A stretch of DNA of 39,434 bases from Gemmatimonadetes bacterium 13_1_20CM_4_69_16 (GCA_001919865.1 MNIR01000023.1:1910-41343); one strand, 5' to 3'; numbered from the stretch's first letter, positions 23,712 through 32,359 are shown. Numbers and translations: made by a program. The notes: generated from the letters alone by a model not told the origin.

Positions 23712-24569
23712 GTGCTCATCCTCCGAATCGCGCTCGGCCTCGCCCTCGCCTATGTCGCGCTCGTCGTCCTCGCGTGGCTGTTTCAGGAGCGGCTCGCGTT
23801 CCCAGCTCCACGCGCCCCGGTGCCGGACCCGCAACGCCTCGGCGTCACCAACGGGGAGCGGATCGAGCTGGTGATGGCGGACGGAACGAAGCTGGCGGGG
23901 TGGTACTTGGCGCCTGTACGGGCAGGGGCGCAGCATGCTGCGCCCCTACACCTGTCCCCCGCCCTGCTGTGGTTCTACGGCAACGGCGAGAACATTGCGA
24001 CCATCTGGCCGATCCTGCGGGACTTCCAGCCGCCCGCCGCGGCGCTGCTCGTCGTCGACTATCCCGGTTACGGCGGAAGCGACGGGCGGACCACGGAGGC
24101 GGGCCTGTATCGCGCGGCGGACGCCGCGTACACCGCGCTCGCCGCCCGCCCGGAGGTCGACCCGCGGCGCATCTACGTGTACGGCCGCTCGCTCGGCAGC
24201 GCGGCAGCGACCTACACCGCTACGCGCCACCCGGTAAGCGGCCTGATCCTCGAGTCGCCTTTCACGAACGCGGCGGACATGGCGCGGGACGCGTATCGCA
24301 TCCTGCCCCGGTTCATCCTCCGCCTCTCGCTCGACAACCTCGGCCGCATGAACCAGGTGCACTGTCCGGTGCTGGTGTTCCACGGAACCGCGGATCGGCT
24401 GGTACCGATCGCGATGGGCAGGCAGGTCGCCGCCGCTGCAGCCGGGCCGGTGGAGTTCGTGCTGATCGAGGGCTCGGGACACAACGAAACGTACGACCTG
24501 GGGGGGAAGCAGTACCGCGACAAGGTGTGGGCGTTTGTGGCGGGCCCGGCAACCCCGAGGCACCCCTAG
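23712..24569 (+). CDS. alpha/beta hydrolase (ABHD17/Bem46-like), membrane-anchored
   Basis: 285 aa. One N-terminal membrane helix (about 1-22) precedes a serine hydrolase fold: oxyanion region YGNGEN, DYPGYGGSDG, nucleophile motif GRSLGS, catalytic Asp in GTADRLVP, and catalytic His in GSGHNE. The family includes thioesterases and lipases, and the substrate is unknown. Residues about 72-79 (RAGAQHAA) are encoded by a 22-bp perfect palindrome, an apparent in-frame insertion between two strands. The stop shares a CTAG palindrome with the stop of the convergent gene. Confidence 0.87.
   Translation: MLILRIALGLALAYVALVVLAWLFQERLAFPAPRAPVPDPQRLGVTNGERIELVMADGTKLAGWYLAPVRAGAQHAAPLHLSPALLWFYGNGENIATIWPILRDFQPPAAALLVVDYPGYGGSDGRTTEAGLYRAADAAYTALAARPEVDPRRIYVYGRSLGSAAATYTATRHPVSGLILESPFTNAADMARDAYRILPRFILRLSLDNLGRMNQVHCPVLVFHGTADRLVPIAMGRQVAAAAAGPVEFVLIEGSGHNETYDLGGKQYRDKVWAFVAGPATPRHP
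23925..23946. repeat. 22-bp perfect palindrome inside a coding sequence (REP-like)
   Basis: The arms GGGGCGCAGCA and TGCTGCGCCCC are perfect complements centred between 23935 and 23936, with partial pairing beyond both ends. It encodes a surface-loop segment of the hydrolase without disrupting the frame. Similar palindromes are known as dispersed REP-type repeats in many G+C-rich bacteria. Confidence 0.65.
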
Positions 24570-25408
24570 ATCACCACCACGGGCACGATGCGGTCCCGCT
24601 GCTCCTCGAACCGGCGCTCGGCGTCGTCGAGCGCGCGCTGCACCGCCTCCCCGTCCCCGTCGGCGAACTTGGAGCTCGGTGCCAGGCGGCCGGTCAGCTT
24701 CCGCACCGCGACGAGCGCACGCGTCACCTCGCACCGGTCGATGTCGGGGTCGGTGTGACCAGCCACGAGCAGCTGTTCGAACAAGGGCAAGCTCTGCTCC
24801 TCGGCCAGCACGTACAGCGACTCGAGGATCTTGGGGCCGAGGAACCGGCGCAGCAGCTGATCGCCCCGAATCCGCTCGAATAGCGAGACCAGCACGTCGG
24901 CGTGCCCGCTGTAATAGCGGGCCGCCTCGACCGCGGCGGCGACGAAGGCATGGTGCGCGCCTGGCGTCACCAGATAGCGCTCGAACAATGGCCACGCCGC
25001 GTCCGGATGCCGCTCGGCGAGGCCCAGGAACGCGAAGTAGCGGCGCCCCAGGGGGGCCTGCGTGTCGGCGACGACGGTGCGAAGGCCGGCGACGCCCCAG
25101 CGCGCGCCCACCAGCGCCGCCGCCGCGGCGTGCTGCCAGCGCTCGAGCTCGGGCACGCGAAACGTGACGAGGTGGGGATCAGGAAAGGCGCGGCAGCGCT
25201 CAAGCACGGCCAGCAGCCGGCGATCCACTTGCGCGAGGGGACGCTCCACCGCGTCCGTGTCGGCGCGCCGCGCCAGTGCCAACGCCTCGCGGGCGAGCCG
25301 GTCCAGGCCGACCGCGTCCCAGATACGCTCCAGCACCGCAGCGTCGGGAGCGGCGAGCAACCGCTCGATCGCGTCGGCGAAGCGGCACAGGCTCTGGACG
25401 ACGTTCAC
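24566..25408 (-). CDS. hypothetical helical-repeat protein
   Basis: 280 aa, predicted soluble and almost wholly alpha-helical, with Ala/Leu/Arg spacing that resembles HEAT- or ARM-like repeats. There is no signal peptide or catalytic motif that I recognise. GTG 25408 lies 6 nt after a TAGTTT box, so the message may be leaderless. It is divergent from the substrate-binding-protein gene (39 nt between starts) and convergent with the hydrolase, whose stop overlaps its own. Confidence 0.68.
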   Translation of the reverse strand: MNVVQSLCRFADAIERLLAAPDAAVLERIWDAVGLDRLAREALALARRADTDAVERPLAQVDRRLLAVLERCRAFPDPHLVTFRVPELERWQHAAAAALVGARWGVAGLRTVVADTQAPLGRRYFAFLGLAERHPDAAWPLFERYLVTPGAHHAFVAAAVEAARYYSGHADVLVSLFERIRGDQLLRRFLGPKILESLYVLAEEQSLPLFEQLLVAGHTDPDIDRCEVTRALVAVRKLTGRLAPSSKFADGDGEAVQRALDDAERRFEEQRDRIVPVVVI

Positions 25409-25414
25409 CCCTTG

Positions 25415-25420
25415 AAACTA
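25415..25420 (-). promoter_or_regulatory. -10 box (TAGTTT) placed for a leaderless transcript
   Basis: Minus-strand TAGTTT (25420-25415) ends 6 nt before GTG 25408. An AGGG directly against the GTG is too close to act as a normal ribosome-binding site. Confidence 0.45.
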
Positions 25421-25447
25421 CGGATTCGGGCTCCGATGGCGAGGGGG

Positions 25448-26662
25448 ATGTTGTCCACATGCATCTGGAAAACCGCGTGGAAATCGCGTAACCTTGCCGC
25501 GCGCCCCGGCTGGGAAACCCATGGAGGGCCTCTGCGAAGGTCAGCTCTCGTCGGCGCCGCCCTCATGCTGGCGGCGTGCACTCGCCCGAGCGGCCCGATC
25601 GTCATCGGCCTCTCAGGTCCGTTCTCGCAGCCGCGCGGCGCGTCCATGCTGCGAGCCGCCCAGCTGGCCATCGCCCAAATCAATGCCAAAGGGGGCCTGC
25701 GGGGACGGGGGGGGGCGGCAGGGGCGTCCCTCAAACTGACGACCGTAGACGATTCGGGTAGTGAGAACACCGCGGTGCGGGTGGCCGAGCAGTTGTCCGC
25801 CGATCCCGCGATCGTGGCGGTGGTGGGCCACCTGAGCTCGGATCCATCGAGGGCTGCGGTGCGAGTGTACGGGGGGGGGACGAGCCCCGTGGTTATGGTC
25901 TCGCCCTCCGCCTCGAGCCCTGATCTGGCAGGAATCAACCCCTACTTCTTCCGGGTCTGTCCGAGCGACCTGCAGCACGGGCCGCAGCTGGCGCGGTTCG
26001 CGTGGCAGACGCTCGCGGCGCGGCGGGCCGGAATCATCTATCTCAACAACGATTACGGCCGCGGCGTGCGCCGCACCTTCACGACCGAATTCGCCCGGTT
26101 GGGCGGAGTGGTCGTCGAGGCCGACCCGTACGTGGTCACGACGCAGTCGCTCGAGCCGTACCTGTCGCGCATGCGGCGGGCGGGCGGAGTAGACGTGCTC
26201 GTGCTCGCCGCCGAGCGCCCGGGGGCGGAGCTCGCGCTGCGCGAGATGCGTGCGCTGGGGATGCGCTGGCCGGTGATCGGGGGGGATGCGCTGACAGGGA
26301 TCGAGGCCGCCGGCGCGCTGGCGGAGGGGGTGCACGTCTCGACGGCGTACCTGCCCGACCGGCAGGGCGAGCGCAACGCGACGTTCGTCGCGGACTACGC
26401 GGGCGCCTATGGGGGACAGCGGCCCGACCATCGCGGGGCAGGGACCTATGACGCCATCTATCTGCTGGCGCGCGCGATCGCGGCGGCCGGCCCGGGCCGC
26501 CGCGCGGTCCGGGACTACCTGGCACAGGTCGGCCGCGGCAAGCCGCCGTTCGAGGGGGTGACCGGGACCATCGTCTTCGACACCAACGGGGACGTCCCCG
26601 GCAAGCAGGTGGTGATCGGCGTGGTCCGGGGCGGCCGGCTCCTCACGGAGGCCGGGCCCTGA
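25448..26662 (+). CDS. periplasmic branched-chain-amino-acid-type substrate-binding lipoprotein
   Basis: 404 aa from ATG 25448. A lipoprotein signal ([15 protein letters not shown], lipobox LAAC) precedes a type I periplasmic binding domain of the Leu/Ile/Val (Peripla_BP_6) kind: [41 protein letters not shown] and YLNNDYGRG. No permease or ATPase gene is adjacent. Instead the stop overlaps the chemoreceptor start by 1 nt, suggesting ligand sensing rather than uptake. The start is odd: ATG 25448 puts about 28 extra residues before the signal, while a CTG at 25532 after GGAGGG would begin exactly at the signal. Two runs of nine Gs (25707-25715 and 25871-25879) lie in the coding region. Confidence 0.85.
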   Translation: MLSTCIWKTAWKSRNLAARPGWETHGGPLRRSALVGAALMLAACTRPSGPIVIGLSGPFSQPRGASMLRAAQLAIAQINAKGGLRGRGGAAGASLKLTTVDDSGSENTAVRVAEQLSADPAIVAVVGHLSSDPSRAAVRVYGGGTSPVVMVSPSASSPDLAGINPYFFRVCPSDLQHGPQLARFAWQTLAARRAGIIYLNNDYGRGVRRTFTTEFARLGGVVVEADPYVVTTQSLEPYLSRMRRAGGVDVLVLAAERPGAELALREMRALGMRWPVIGGDALTGIEAAGALAEGVHVSTAYLPDRQGERNATFVADYAGAYGGQRPDHRGAGTYDAIYLLARAIAAAGPGRRAVRDYLAQVGRGKPPFEGVTGTIVFDTNGDVPGKQVVIGVVRGGRLLTEAGP

Positions 26663-28356
26663 TGCGTCCGCTGTTCGACACGATCAGGGCGCGCATCCTC
26701 GCAGGGCTGATCCCGCTACTGATCGGTCTCGTGGGGACCGCGCTGCTGGGAGCGGTGACCCTGCGGCAGATGCGGCAGGCGGTCGCCGACGAGCTGGGGG
26801 AGCTGCGGGCGTCGAGCGAGGTCGGCAGCGGCCTCGTCGCCACGGTGCTCGAGGAGATCCGCGTGGCCGAGCAGTACCTCGCGGCGCCGAGCGGCGACAC
26901 GCGCCAACAGTTCCAGACGGCCGGCGACGAAGCGTTGCAGTACGAGAAGCGGCTCGAGGCGCTGGGCCTGACAGGCGAGGACCGCATCACGGTCAACAAG
27001 CTCAAGCAGCTGCACGCGTCGATCCAGGCGGGGTACTCGATCGCGCACGCACTCGCGGACCTGGGGCGCGAGCGCGAGGCCATGGCCCAGTCGGCGGCGG
27101 TGCGGCCGCAGGCGGCCGAGGTGACGCGGTTGGTGCGCGACCTCTCGAGCCGCCAGGCGGCGAAGGCGGTGCAGGCAGCCGCGCGGCTCGCAGAGGCCTC
27201 GCGGGACCGCGAGACGGCGCTCTGGATCCTGCTCGTCGGGATCGCCCTCGTGGGATTCTTCCTCGCTCGCTGGGCGCTGCTGTCGGTCCAAGGGCCCCTC
27301 AGCCGGCTGGTCACGGCGGCGGAACGGTTCGGCAGCGGTGACCTGCGACCCGTCACGGTGGGGGACATGCCACGCGAGTTCGCCGTGCTGGCGGAGGCGA
27401 TGCAGCAGATGGCGCAGCGCCTGCGGCGCATCGTGGGCGAGGTGATCGGCGAGTCCGACCGCATCGCGGGCTCCGCGGGAGACCTGTCGGCGACGAGCGA
27501 GCAGCTCGCCGCCACGTCCAGCGAGGTGTCCAGCGCGATGCTCGCGATCTCGGGGGGCGCCGACCACCAGCGGGCCGCCCTCGGGTCCATGGGGACCGGC
27601 CTCGAAGAACTGCGGGTCGCGGCAAACGAGATGGCGGAGGCGGCGGACCGGACGGCCCAGCTCGGAGAAGAGATCCGCAGCGTGGCGGACCGCCATCGGG
27701 GGGACGTTGCGGCCGCCGGCAGCGCGTTGCTCGACGTGCGCGAGGTGGTGCAGACGACGTCCAAGCAGATCGGCCAGCTCGGTCAGCTGAGCGCCTCGAT
27801 CGACGACTTCGTCGACTTGATCAAGCGCATCTCTTCACAGACGAACCTGCTCGCGCTCAACGCCGCGATCGAGGCGGCGCGCGCCGGCGAGCACGGCCGT
27901 GGCTTCGCAGTGGTGGCGGAGGAGGTCCGTCAGCTGGCGGACGAGTCCGCGCGGGCGGCGGAGGAAGTGGCTCGCACCACCGCGCTCATCCGGGAACAGA
28001 TGGAGGATCTCACCGCGACAATGGCGGCGGGGCAGGCGAAGGTGCGGGGGATCGAATCGATCGCGGGGGGTGCCGCGCGCGGCCTCACCGAGATCGTCAC
28101 GGCGATCGAGCAGGTCGAGCAAGCGGCGCTGCGAGTGCGCGTCTCAGCCCAGACGAACCGCGACACCACGGAGCGGCTCAAGGGACAGGCCGAGCAGGTG
28201 GCGACCCGCGCAACGGCGCACGCCTCGAGTGCAGAGCAGGCTACGGCTGCCTCCGAGCAGCAGGGGGCGTCGACCCAGGAAATGGCGGCCGCCGCGGCGC
28301 ACATGCTGCAGGCCGCCGAGAAGCTGCGGGAATTGGTGCAGGGGCTGAGGGTGTAA
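26662..28356 (+). CDS. methyl-accepting chemotaxis protein
   Basis: 564 aa. TM1 (about 10-32), a four-helix-bundle-like periplasmic sensor (about 35-188) and TM2 (about 190-210) lead to a HAMP domain (about 211-265) and a long signalling coiled coil. The conserved hairpin tip [19 protein letters not shown] and [18 protein letters not shown] are intact. There is no C-terminal pentapeptide for CheR/CheB docking. It should control CheA and flagellar or twitching motility, though no other che genes are in the window. It is coupled to the binding-protein gene (TGATG overlap), so that lipoprotein is a plausible ligand presenter. Confidence 0.94.
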   Translation: MRPLFDTIRARILAGLIPLLIGLVGTALLGAVTLRQMRQAVADELGELRASSEVGSGLVATVLEEIRVAEQYLAAPSGDTRQQFQTAGDEALQYEKRLEALGLTGEDRITVNKLKQLHASIQAGYSIAHALADLGREREAMAQSAAVRPQAAEVTRLVRDLSSRQAAKAVQAAARLAEASRDRETALWILLVGIALVGFFLARWALLSVQGPLSRLVTAAERFGSGDLRPVTVGDMPREFAVLAEAMQQMAQRLRRIVGEVIGESDRIAGSAGDLSATSEQLAATSSEVSSAMLAISGGADHQRAALGSMGTGLEELRVAANEMAEAADRTAQLGEEIRSVADRHRGDVAAAGSALLDVREVVQTTSKQIGQLGQLSASIDDFVDLIKRISSQTNLLALNAAIEAARAGEHGRGFAVVAEEVRQLADESARAAEEVARTTALIREQMEDLTATMAAGQAKVRGIESIAGGAARGLTEIVTAIEQVEQAALRVRVSAQTNRDTTERLKGQAEQVATRATAHASSAEQATAASEQQGASTQEMAAAAAHMLQAAEKLRELVQGLRV

Positions 28357-28385
28357 GACGACGAGGTCGGCGGGAGCTGATCCCG

Positions 28386-28712
28386 TCAACGGCGCGACTT
28401 CTTCTTCTTCCCGACCCTCCGCGGAGCCGCTTTAGCCTTGGCGCCGCGCGCCACCTTGCGTTTTGTCTTCAGCGCGGCCTGGACTTCCACCAGCACGCGG
28501 TCGCCCTCGTCGGGGCCGATCAGCCCGCGGCGCACGGCGTACCGCACCAGCTCTTCCGAGTCCTCCGGGGTGAAGTCCCCGATGCCGGCCGCGGCGCGGA
28601 TAGCTTTGATGAGCGCATCCGCCACCGGGCTGCGCAAAACGCTCGCGATGCCGGGGAGGGCCTCTAGCAGCGAGGAGATCTGCGACCCGCCGAGTTCGGC
28701 TGGCATCGACAC
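28386..28712 (-). CDS. small protein with highly basic C-terminal tail
   Basis: 108 aa. Residues 1-75 form a helical acidic domain (SSLLEALPGIASVL, EDSEELVRYAVRRGL). The last 30 residues are dense in Lys, Arg and Ala and end KKKKSRR, resembling the tails of histone H1-like or AlgP-like proteins and suggesting nucleic-acid contact. No family recognised. GTG 28712 has a GGAG Shine-Dalgarno. It is convergent with the chemoreceptor gene. Confidence 0.62.
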   Translation of the reverse strand: MSMPAELGGSQISSLLEALPGIASVLRSPVADALIKAIRAAAGIGDFTPEDSEELVRYAVRRGLIGPDEGDRVLVEVQAALKTKRKVARGAKAKAAPRRVGKKKKSRR

Positions 28713-28815
28713 GCTGCTCCGGCGCTGAAGGTCGCGCCAAGCTACTACGGCCCCAACAGAGCGTCAAGCATTTCCGACGCCCACGTCCCTCGTCAACTCC
28801 TTGTGATGCCTCTCG

Positions 28816-29943
28816 TTACCGCTCGTACCGCAGCAACAGCGACGTCCCGTAGCCCCGCAATGGCGCGAAGCCGCTACCGCGTGCGTAAATCCAGCCCGCG
28901 TCGTAGCGGCCGGCGAGCGTGGCCGACAGCCGATCGCTCAAGCGCGCCCGGGCGACGAGGCCGCCGCTCTTCAAACGGCCGCCACGGTAGTCGGCCGGGC
29001 TCCACTGCCGAAACCCCAGCATCGGCTCGAGCTCCAATCGTGCAGCCACCGGATAGGTGAGCCGCAGCTCGCCGTCGAACACGTTCTCCTTGCTTTCCGA
29101 ATTGGGACCGGTGCTGGTGAGCCCGGCGAGCCGGTAGAAGTCCCACGCCGAGACCGTGAGGGTCGCGCGCCCGATCACGCGCACGAACGCCAGCTCACTC
29201 ACGAACCGCGTACCAGGGGCGTACCACCCCGCTACGAAGGCGCTCGATCCGGAGTACGTATCGGTCGAGAACGTGCTCATGGTCAGCCCGAGCAGCAGCC
29301 GCGACCTCGCGCCCAGCAGCCGGTCGGCGCCGGCCCGCACGCGACCCTCCCACCCGGGGGTGTAGGAAACCGTGTCGTCGGAGAACGGCGTGTAGCTGGA
29401 GAGGTAGCGGAGGCTCCCCGAGACGCCCAGGTTCCAGGCGCCGGCTTGCCGCGCGTACGCGACGCCACCCGCCACGCCGACGCCCGTCCCGAAGTTCGCG
29501 ATCGGGAACGAGAGGTAGTTCGCGCCGACCGCGCCCGCGACCTGGAACTCGCTGGTGGACACCGTATGCCGTCCGGTCGGCAGGTTGAACGAGAGCGAGC
29601 CGATCAAGCGGTCGCGGCGCACGGTGTAGAGGAAGCGGACCTCGGTATCGGTGAACCCCGACAGCGTCTCGGGGCTCCCGGAGTACGACTCGAAATGTCC
29701 GCTGGCGTAGTGCGTGGTGAGATCTACCGACACCCGTCGCCCGAGCGGCGCCACGACGACGACGGGGATATTCCACTGCGCCACCGTCTTCGCGCCGATT
29801 CCCTGGTCAAAGCTGTAGCCGCGCAGCTCCCATCCGCTGAGCGCCTCGACGCGGGCATACAGGACGTCCGAACCTTGCGCCGCTAGACTGCCGCTGCAGA
29901 CCGCAGCCGCGAGGGCGGCTGCCGGGAGCGACGGGTGCCGCAT
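28816..29943 (-). CDS. outer-membrane beta-barrel protein, function unknown
   Basis: 375 aa. A signal peptide (about 1-22) is followed by a barrel with alternating aromatic/hydrophobic strands and Gly/Ser/Asp turns through to the terminal strand, which ends YGTSLLLRYER. Blocks include FNLPTGRHTVSTSEF and YLSSYTPFSDDTVSYTPGWEGR. It resembles outer-membrane 'transporter-like' proteins with no assigned substrate. The ATG is 5 nt after the stop of the upstream lipoprotein gene, so the two are co-expressed. Confidence 0.75.
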   Translation of the reverse strand: MRHPSLPAAALAAAVCSGSLAAQGSDVLYARVEALSGWELRGYSFDQGIGAKTVAQWNIPVVVVAPLGRRVSVDLTTHYASGHFESYSGSPETLSGFTDTEVRFLYTVRRDRLIGSLSFNLPTGRHTVSTSEFQVAGAVGANYLSFPIANFGTGVGVAGGVAYARQAGAWNLGVSGSLRYLSSYTPFSDDTVSYTPGWEGRVRAGADRLLGARSRLLLGLTMSTFSTDTYSGSSAFVAGWYAPGTRFVSELAFVRVIGRATLTVSAWDFYRLAGLTSTGPNSESKENVFDGELRLTYPVAARLELEPMLGFRQWSPADYRGGRLKSGGLVARARLSDRLSATLAGRYDAGWIYARGSGFAPLRGYGTSLLLRYER

Positions 29944-29948
29944 CCCGC

Positions 29949-31310
29949 TCAGGGGCGCTTGAGGATGATGAACACCGTGCCGATCAACGCGGCGCGCGCT
30001 GGGCCGTCGCAGGAGGCGCCCTCGCAGATGCGGTTGGGATCGGTGGGCGGCTGGGCAGGCGCCCCCGGCGTGCCGACCCCCTGCAGGCGGCTCGCGCCTG
30101 TAGGTACGGCGCCGTTGATCGCAGTGAGCAGCGTGGCTTGGGTCGCGGGCGACCGCCCGGCACCCGAGCCTCCCCCCGCTCCCGCTGCGGCGGCCAAATC
30201 GCTCGGCGGGGTCGTGCTGGCGCTCCGGGCCGCCTGGCTCGCGGCGGCTTGCCGCGCTGCGGCGCCGAACCCTGGGTCGCGTTGCGCGGCCGAGCCGAAC
30301 GCCCGCGCGGCCGCGCCAAAGTCCCCTCGATCCTGCGCCTCGAGGCCGCGGCTGTACAGCAGGAACGCTTGGATGTCCCGCGTGGGCCGCTCGCTGATCG
30401 CGACACGCTCGGCCGGGGTCAACGTGATGCCGAGCTTGGTGAGCAGTTGGAGCACGACGGCCTTCTCTACCTCGAACAGGGCCTGCAGCCGATCGGCCTG
30501 CGATCCGGTCGCGGTGACGTGGGCATCCGCCGCCCGCACCACCGTCGCGTCCAGCCGGAGCTCAGTCGCGGCACCCAAATCGAACTGGCCCTGCACTACC
30601 TGCGCCGCCTGCACCAGTCGCCCCGAGCGCGCGCCTGTCGCCGGGTCCACGAGGCCGGTCCCGGCGAGCGCGAGCTCGTCGAGCAACACCTGGAGCCGGT
30701 CCCGCTCCACCAGCTTCAAGTCGTGCACGCGCGACAGATCGGTCAATACGAGCGCCGCGAGGCCGCGCTCGAGCGGCCGATAGCTGCTGTCGCTGCCGAT
30801 GTAGTGAAACGGCATGACGGCAACCGTGTTGGCGCCGGGCGGCGTGCGTGCGAGTAGGGGTTCGCGCGCGATCGCTTGTCGCGCGGCCAGCTGGAGCTGT
30901 TTGTGGGTGAGCAGCGTGAGCCGCCCGGACAAGAGCCGCTGCACCGACTTGCCCGGCCGGGTCGCGAGCAGCTGGGTGTAGACCGCGCGTGCCGAGTCGT
31001 ACTGGGTCAGACCCTCGTACGCGAAGCCCAGGTACCCGCGCGCCTCGGCGTTGGCGGGCTGCGCCCGCAATACCACGTCGAGCACGCGCCGCGCGTCGGC
31101 AAACCGGTCAGCCGCATAGTAAGCCTTGGCCAGGCTGAGGGTGAGCTGCGCGTCGTCAGGATGCTCGGCTACTCGGGTCTCGAGGGAGGCGACGTCAGCG
31201 AGGCTGGGAGCGCTGGGACGGACGCCACCGGGAGGCGCGCCAGCGGCGCATGCCGCGCAGACGAGCGCGACACATACGGGCAGTGCGGCGGTGAAATGCG
31301 GACGGCGCAA
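29949..31310 (-). CDS. TPR-containing lipoprotein with CsgG/FlgO-like domain
   Basis: 453 aa from TTG 31310. A lipoprotein signal (ending LVCAAC) and a TPR-like helical region (about 35-140; ALVLTDLSR follows later) precede a CsgG/FlgO-like domain (about 155-300) opening with TVAVMPFHYIGSD and containing LKLVERDRLQVLLDEL. The C-terminus is Gly/Ala/Ser-rich and ends with a hydrophobic segment (AALIGTVFIILKRP). CsgG-like proteins work at the outer membrane in secretion or organelle assembly. TTG 31310 was chosen because it begins right at the signal peptide. A frame from 31403 adds 31 residues and crosses a TATCCT box. It is coupled to the barrel gene downstream. Confidence 0.72.
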   Translation of the reverse strand: MRRPHFTAALPVCVALVCAACAAGAPPGGVRPSAPSLADVASLETRVAEHPDDAQLTLSLAKAYYAADRFADARRVLDVVLRAQPANAEARGYLGFAYEGLTQYDSARAVYTQLLATRPGKSVQRLLSGRLTLLTHKQLQLAARQAIAREPLLARTPPGANTVAVMPFHYIGSDSSYRPLERGLAALVLTDLSRVHDLKLVERDRLQVLLDELALAGTGLVDPATGARSGRLVQAAQVVQGQFDLGAATELRLDATVVRAADAHVTATGSQADRLQALFEVEKAVVLQLLTKLGITLTPAERVAISERPTRDIQAFLLYSRGLEAQDRGDFGAAARAFGSAAQRDPGFGAAARQAAASQAARSASTTPPSDLAAAAGAGGGSGAGRSPATQATLLTAINGAVPTGASRLQGVGTPGAPAQPPTDPNRICEGASCDGPARAALIGTVFIILKRP

Positions 31311-31380
31311 ACGGAGCCTGGGCGGCGGAGCCGTGTTTAGGATAAGCGGCCCGCACACCGCGTGCGGTGACCGGCGGGAA

Positions 31381-31650
31381 TCAGGGTTTGTGAGCGCGCT
31401 CACGCCGGTTCCGCAGCGCCACGAGGGTGCGGGGGCCAGCGCGCCGCGAGATAATCAGATCGGAATGGGACAGGAGCTCACCCAGCACCGTACGAGTGCG
31501 TGGGTCGAGCGGCATCTCGAACCGGAGGTCGAGCTGGTACTCCGCCAGATCGGGACCCTGGCCAGTGAGCATGAAGCCCTGGCGCTCGGGTTTGACCTGA
31601 TCGACCTCGATCTCCGCCAAGGGTTCGTACTTTGGAGCGGGGCCATCCAT
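31381..31650 (-). CDS. small hypothetical protein
   Basis: 89 aa, soluble, mixed alpha/beta, with a basic C-terminus and no Cys. I recognise no family. ATG 31650 has a strong Shine-Dalgarno (GGAGG, 4-6 nt upstream), which is good evidence for a real gene. The frame on the opposite strand over the same bases lacks one. It is divergent from the zinc-ribbon gene at 31778. The gap between them holds a C6/G6 palindrome at about 31680-31696. Confidence 0.7.
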   Translation of the reverse strand: MDGPAPKYEPLAEIEVDQVKPERQGFMLTGQGPDLAEYQLDLRFEMPLDPRTRTVLGELLSHSDLIISRRAGPRTLVALRNRRERAHKP

Positions 31651-31777
31651 GGCAACCTCCGGTTCCTCTGAGAGATACGCCCCCCACGGGGGGTGTCAAG
31701 GCAGGCGCCCGGACCCGCCTTGCCGGGCCGCCGCCCTTCCAGGGGTGGCTACATTTCCGCTTGGAGGTGCGGAAGTC

Positions 31778-32047
31778 GTGGGACGACGCGGCATCAAGGA
31801 ATACCGAGCGCCGGAAGCGCTGGCGCTGATCGCGGCAGACCGGGAGCACGTTCCCCTGGTCTGCCCCTCTTGCAGCACACGGTCCATTGTACGCGCGCCC
31901 CGGCGGCGCGGCGGGAGGGTGGTTGTAGCGGCATCGGAGCGGATCACGCTCACCTGCCAGTCGTGCGGTCGGCATGCGTCGTACATCGAGCGCGGCCCGG
32001 AGCCGCCGCGCGATCAGACGATGGATCCTCGCGAGGCTGCCGTCTAG
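31778..32047 (+). CDS. small zinc-ribbon protein
   Basis: 89 aa from GTG 31778. It has two CxxC pairs (C29/C32 and C60/C63) separated by an Arg/Gly-rich loop, giving a probable zinc ribbon of the nucleic-acid- or ribosome-binding kind. The start has GGAGG 10 nt upstream and a TACATT box (31750-31755) further up. It lies 34 nt before infA and is probably co-transcribed, so a role in translation or RNA binding is possible. No named family. Confidence 0.65.
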   Translation: MGRRGIKEYRAPEALALIAADREHVPLVCPSCSTRSIVRAPRRRGGRVVVAASERITLTCQSCGRHASYIERGPEPPRDQTMDPREAAV

Positions 32048-32081
32048 GCACGACCTGAACGAGAGGAGCGACTGAGGAGCG

Positions 32082-32297
32082 GTGGCCGGCGACGCCATAC
32101 AGATGATGGGCACGGTGAGCGAGGTGCTGCCCAATACGACCTTCCGCGTGAAGCTCGAGAACGGCCACGAGGTGCTCGCCTACGTGAGCGGGAAGATGCG
32201 TAAGAACTACATCAGGATCCTGCAGGGGGACCGCGTGGCGGTGGACCTCTCGCCCTACGACCTCACGAGGGGCCGGATTACCTACCGATACAAATAA
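32082..32297 (+). CDS. infA: translation initiation factor IF-1
   Basis: 71 aa, a complete S1/OB-fold IF-1. It has the typical [37 protein letters not shown] run (positions 9-45) and ends with [18 protein letters not shown]-1 binds the 30S A site and helps IF-2 and IF-3 in initiation. GTG 32082 follows a good GAGGAG. The usual ribosomal-protein neighbours (rpmJ, rpsM) are absent, so infA sits outside its common cluster here. Confidence 0.95.
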   Translation: MAGDAIQMMGTVSEVLPNTTFRVKLENGHEVLAYVSGKMRKNYIRILQGDRVAVDLSPYDLTRGRITYRYK

Positions 32298-32317
32298 AGA
32301 CAAGAGACGTCACCAGA

Positions 32318-32359
32318 AAACGTAAGAGGCCGGGATTCGCTCCCAGCCTCTCGACGTTT
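32318..32359. terminator. bidirectional intrinsic terminator between infA and the porin gene
   Basis: AAACGT (32318-32323) pairs with ACGTTT (32354-32359). Inside, AGAGGC-GGGA pairs with TCCC-GCCTCT around a TTCGC loop with one mismatch. T-rich edges occur on both strands. Confidence 0.7.

Noticed and set aside
24566-24569. Convergent genes sharing the CTAG palindrome as both stop codons
   Set aside because: True by sequence, but a simple compact-genome overlap without evidence of function.
31466-31671. Plus-strand frame over the small gene at 31381-31650
   Set aside because: It has no Shine-Dalgarno and no recognisable domain, while the minus-strand frame has a strong GGAGG at the right spacing.
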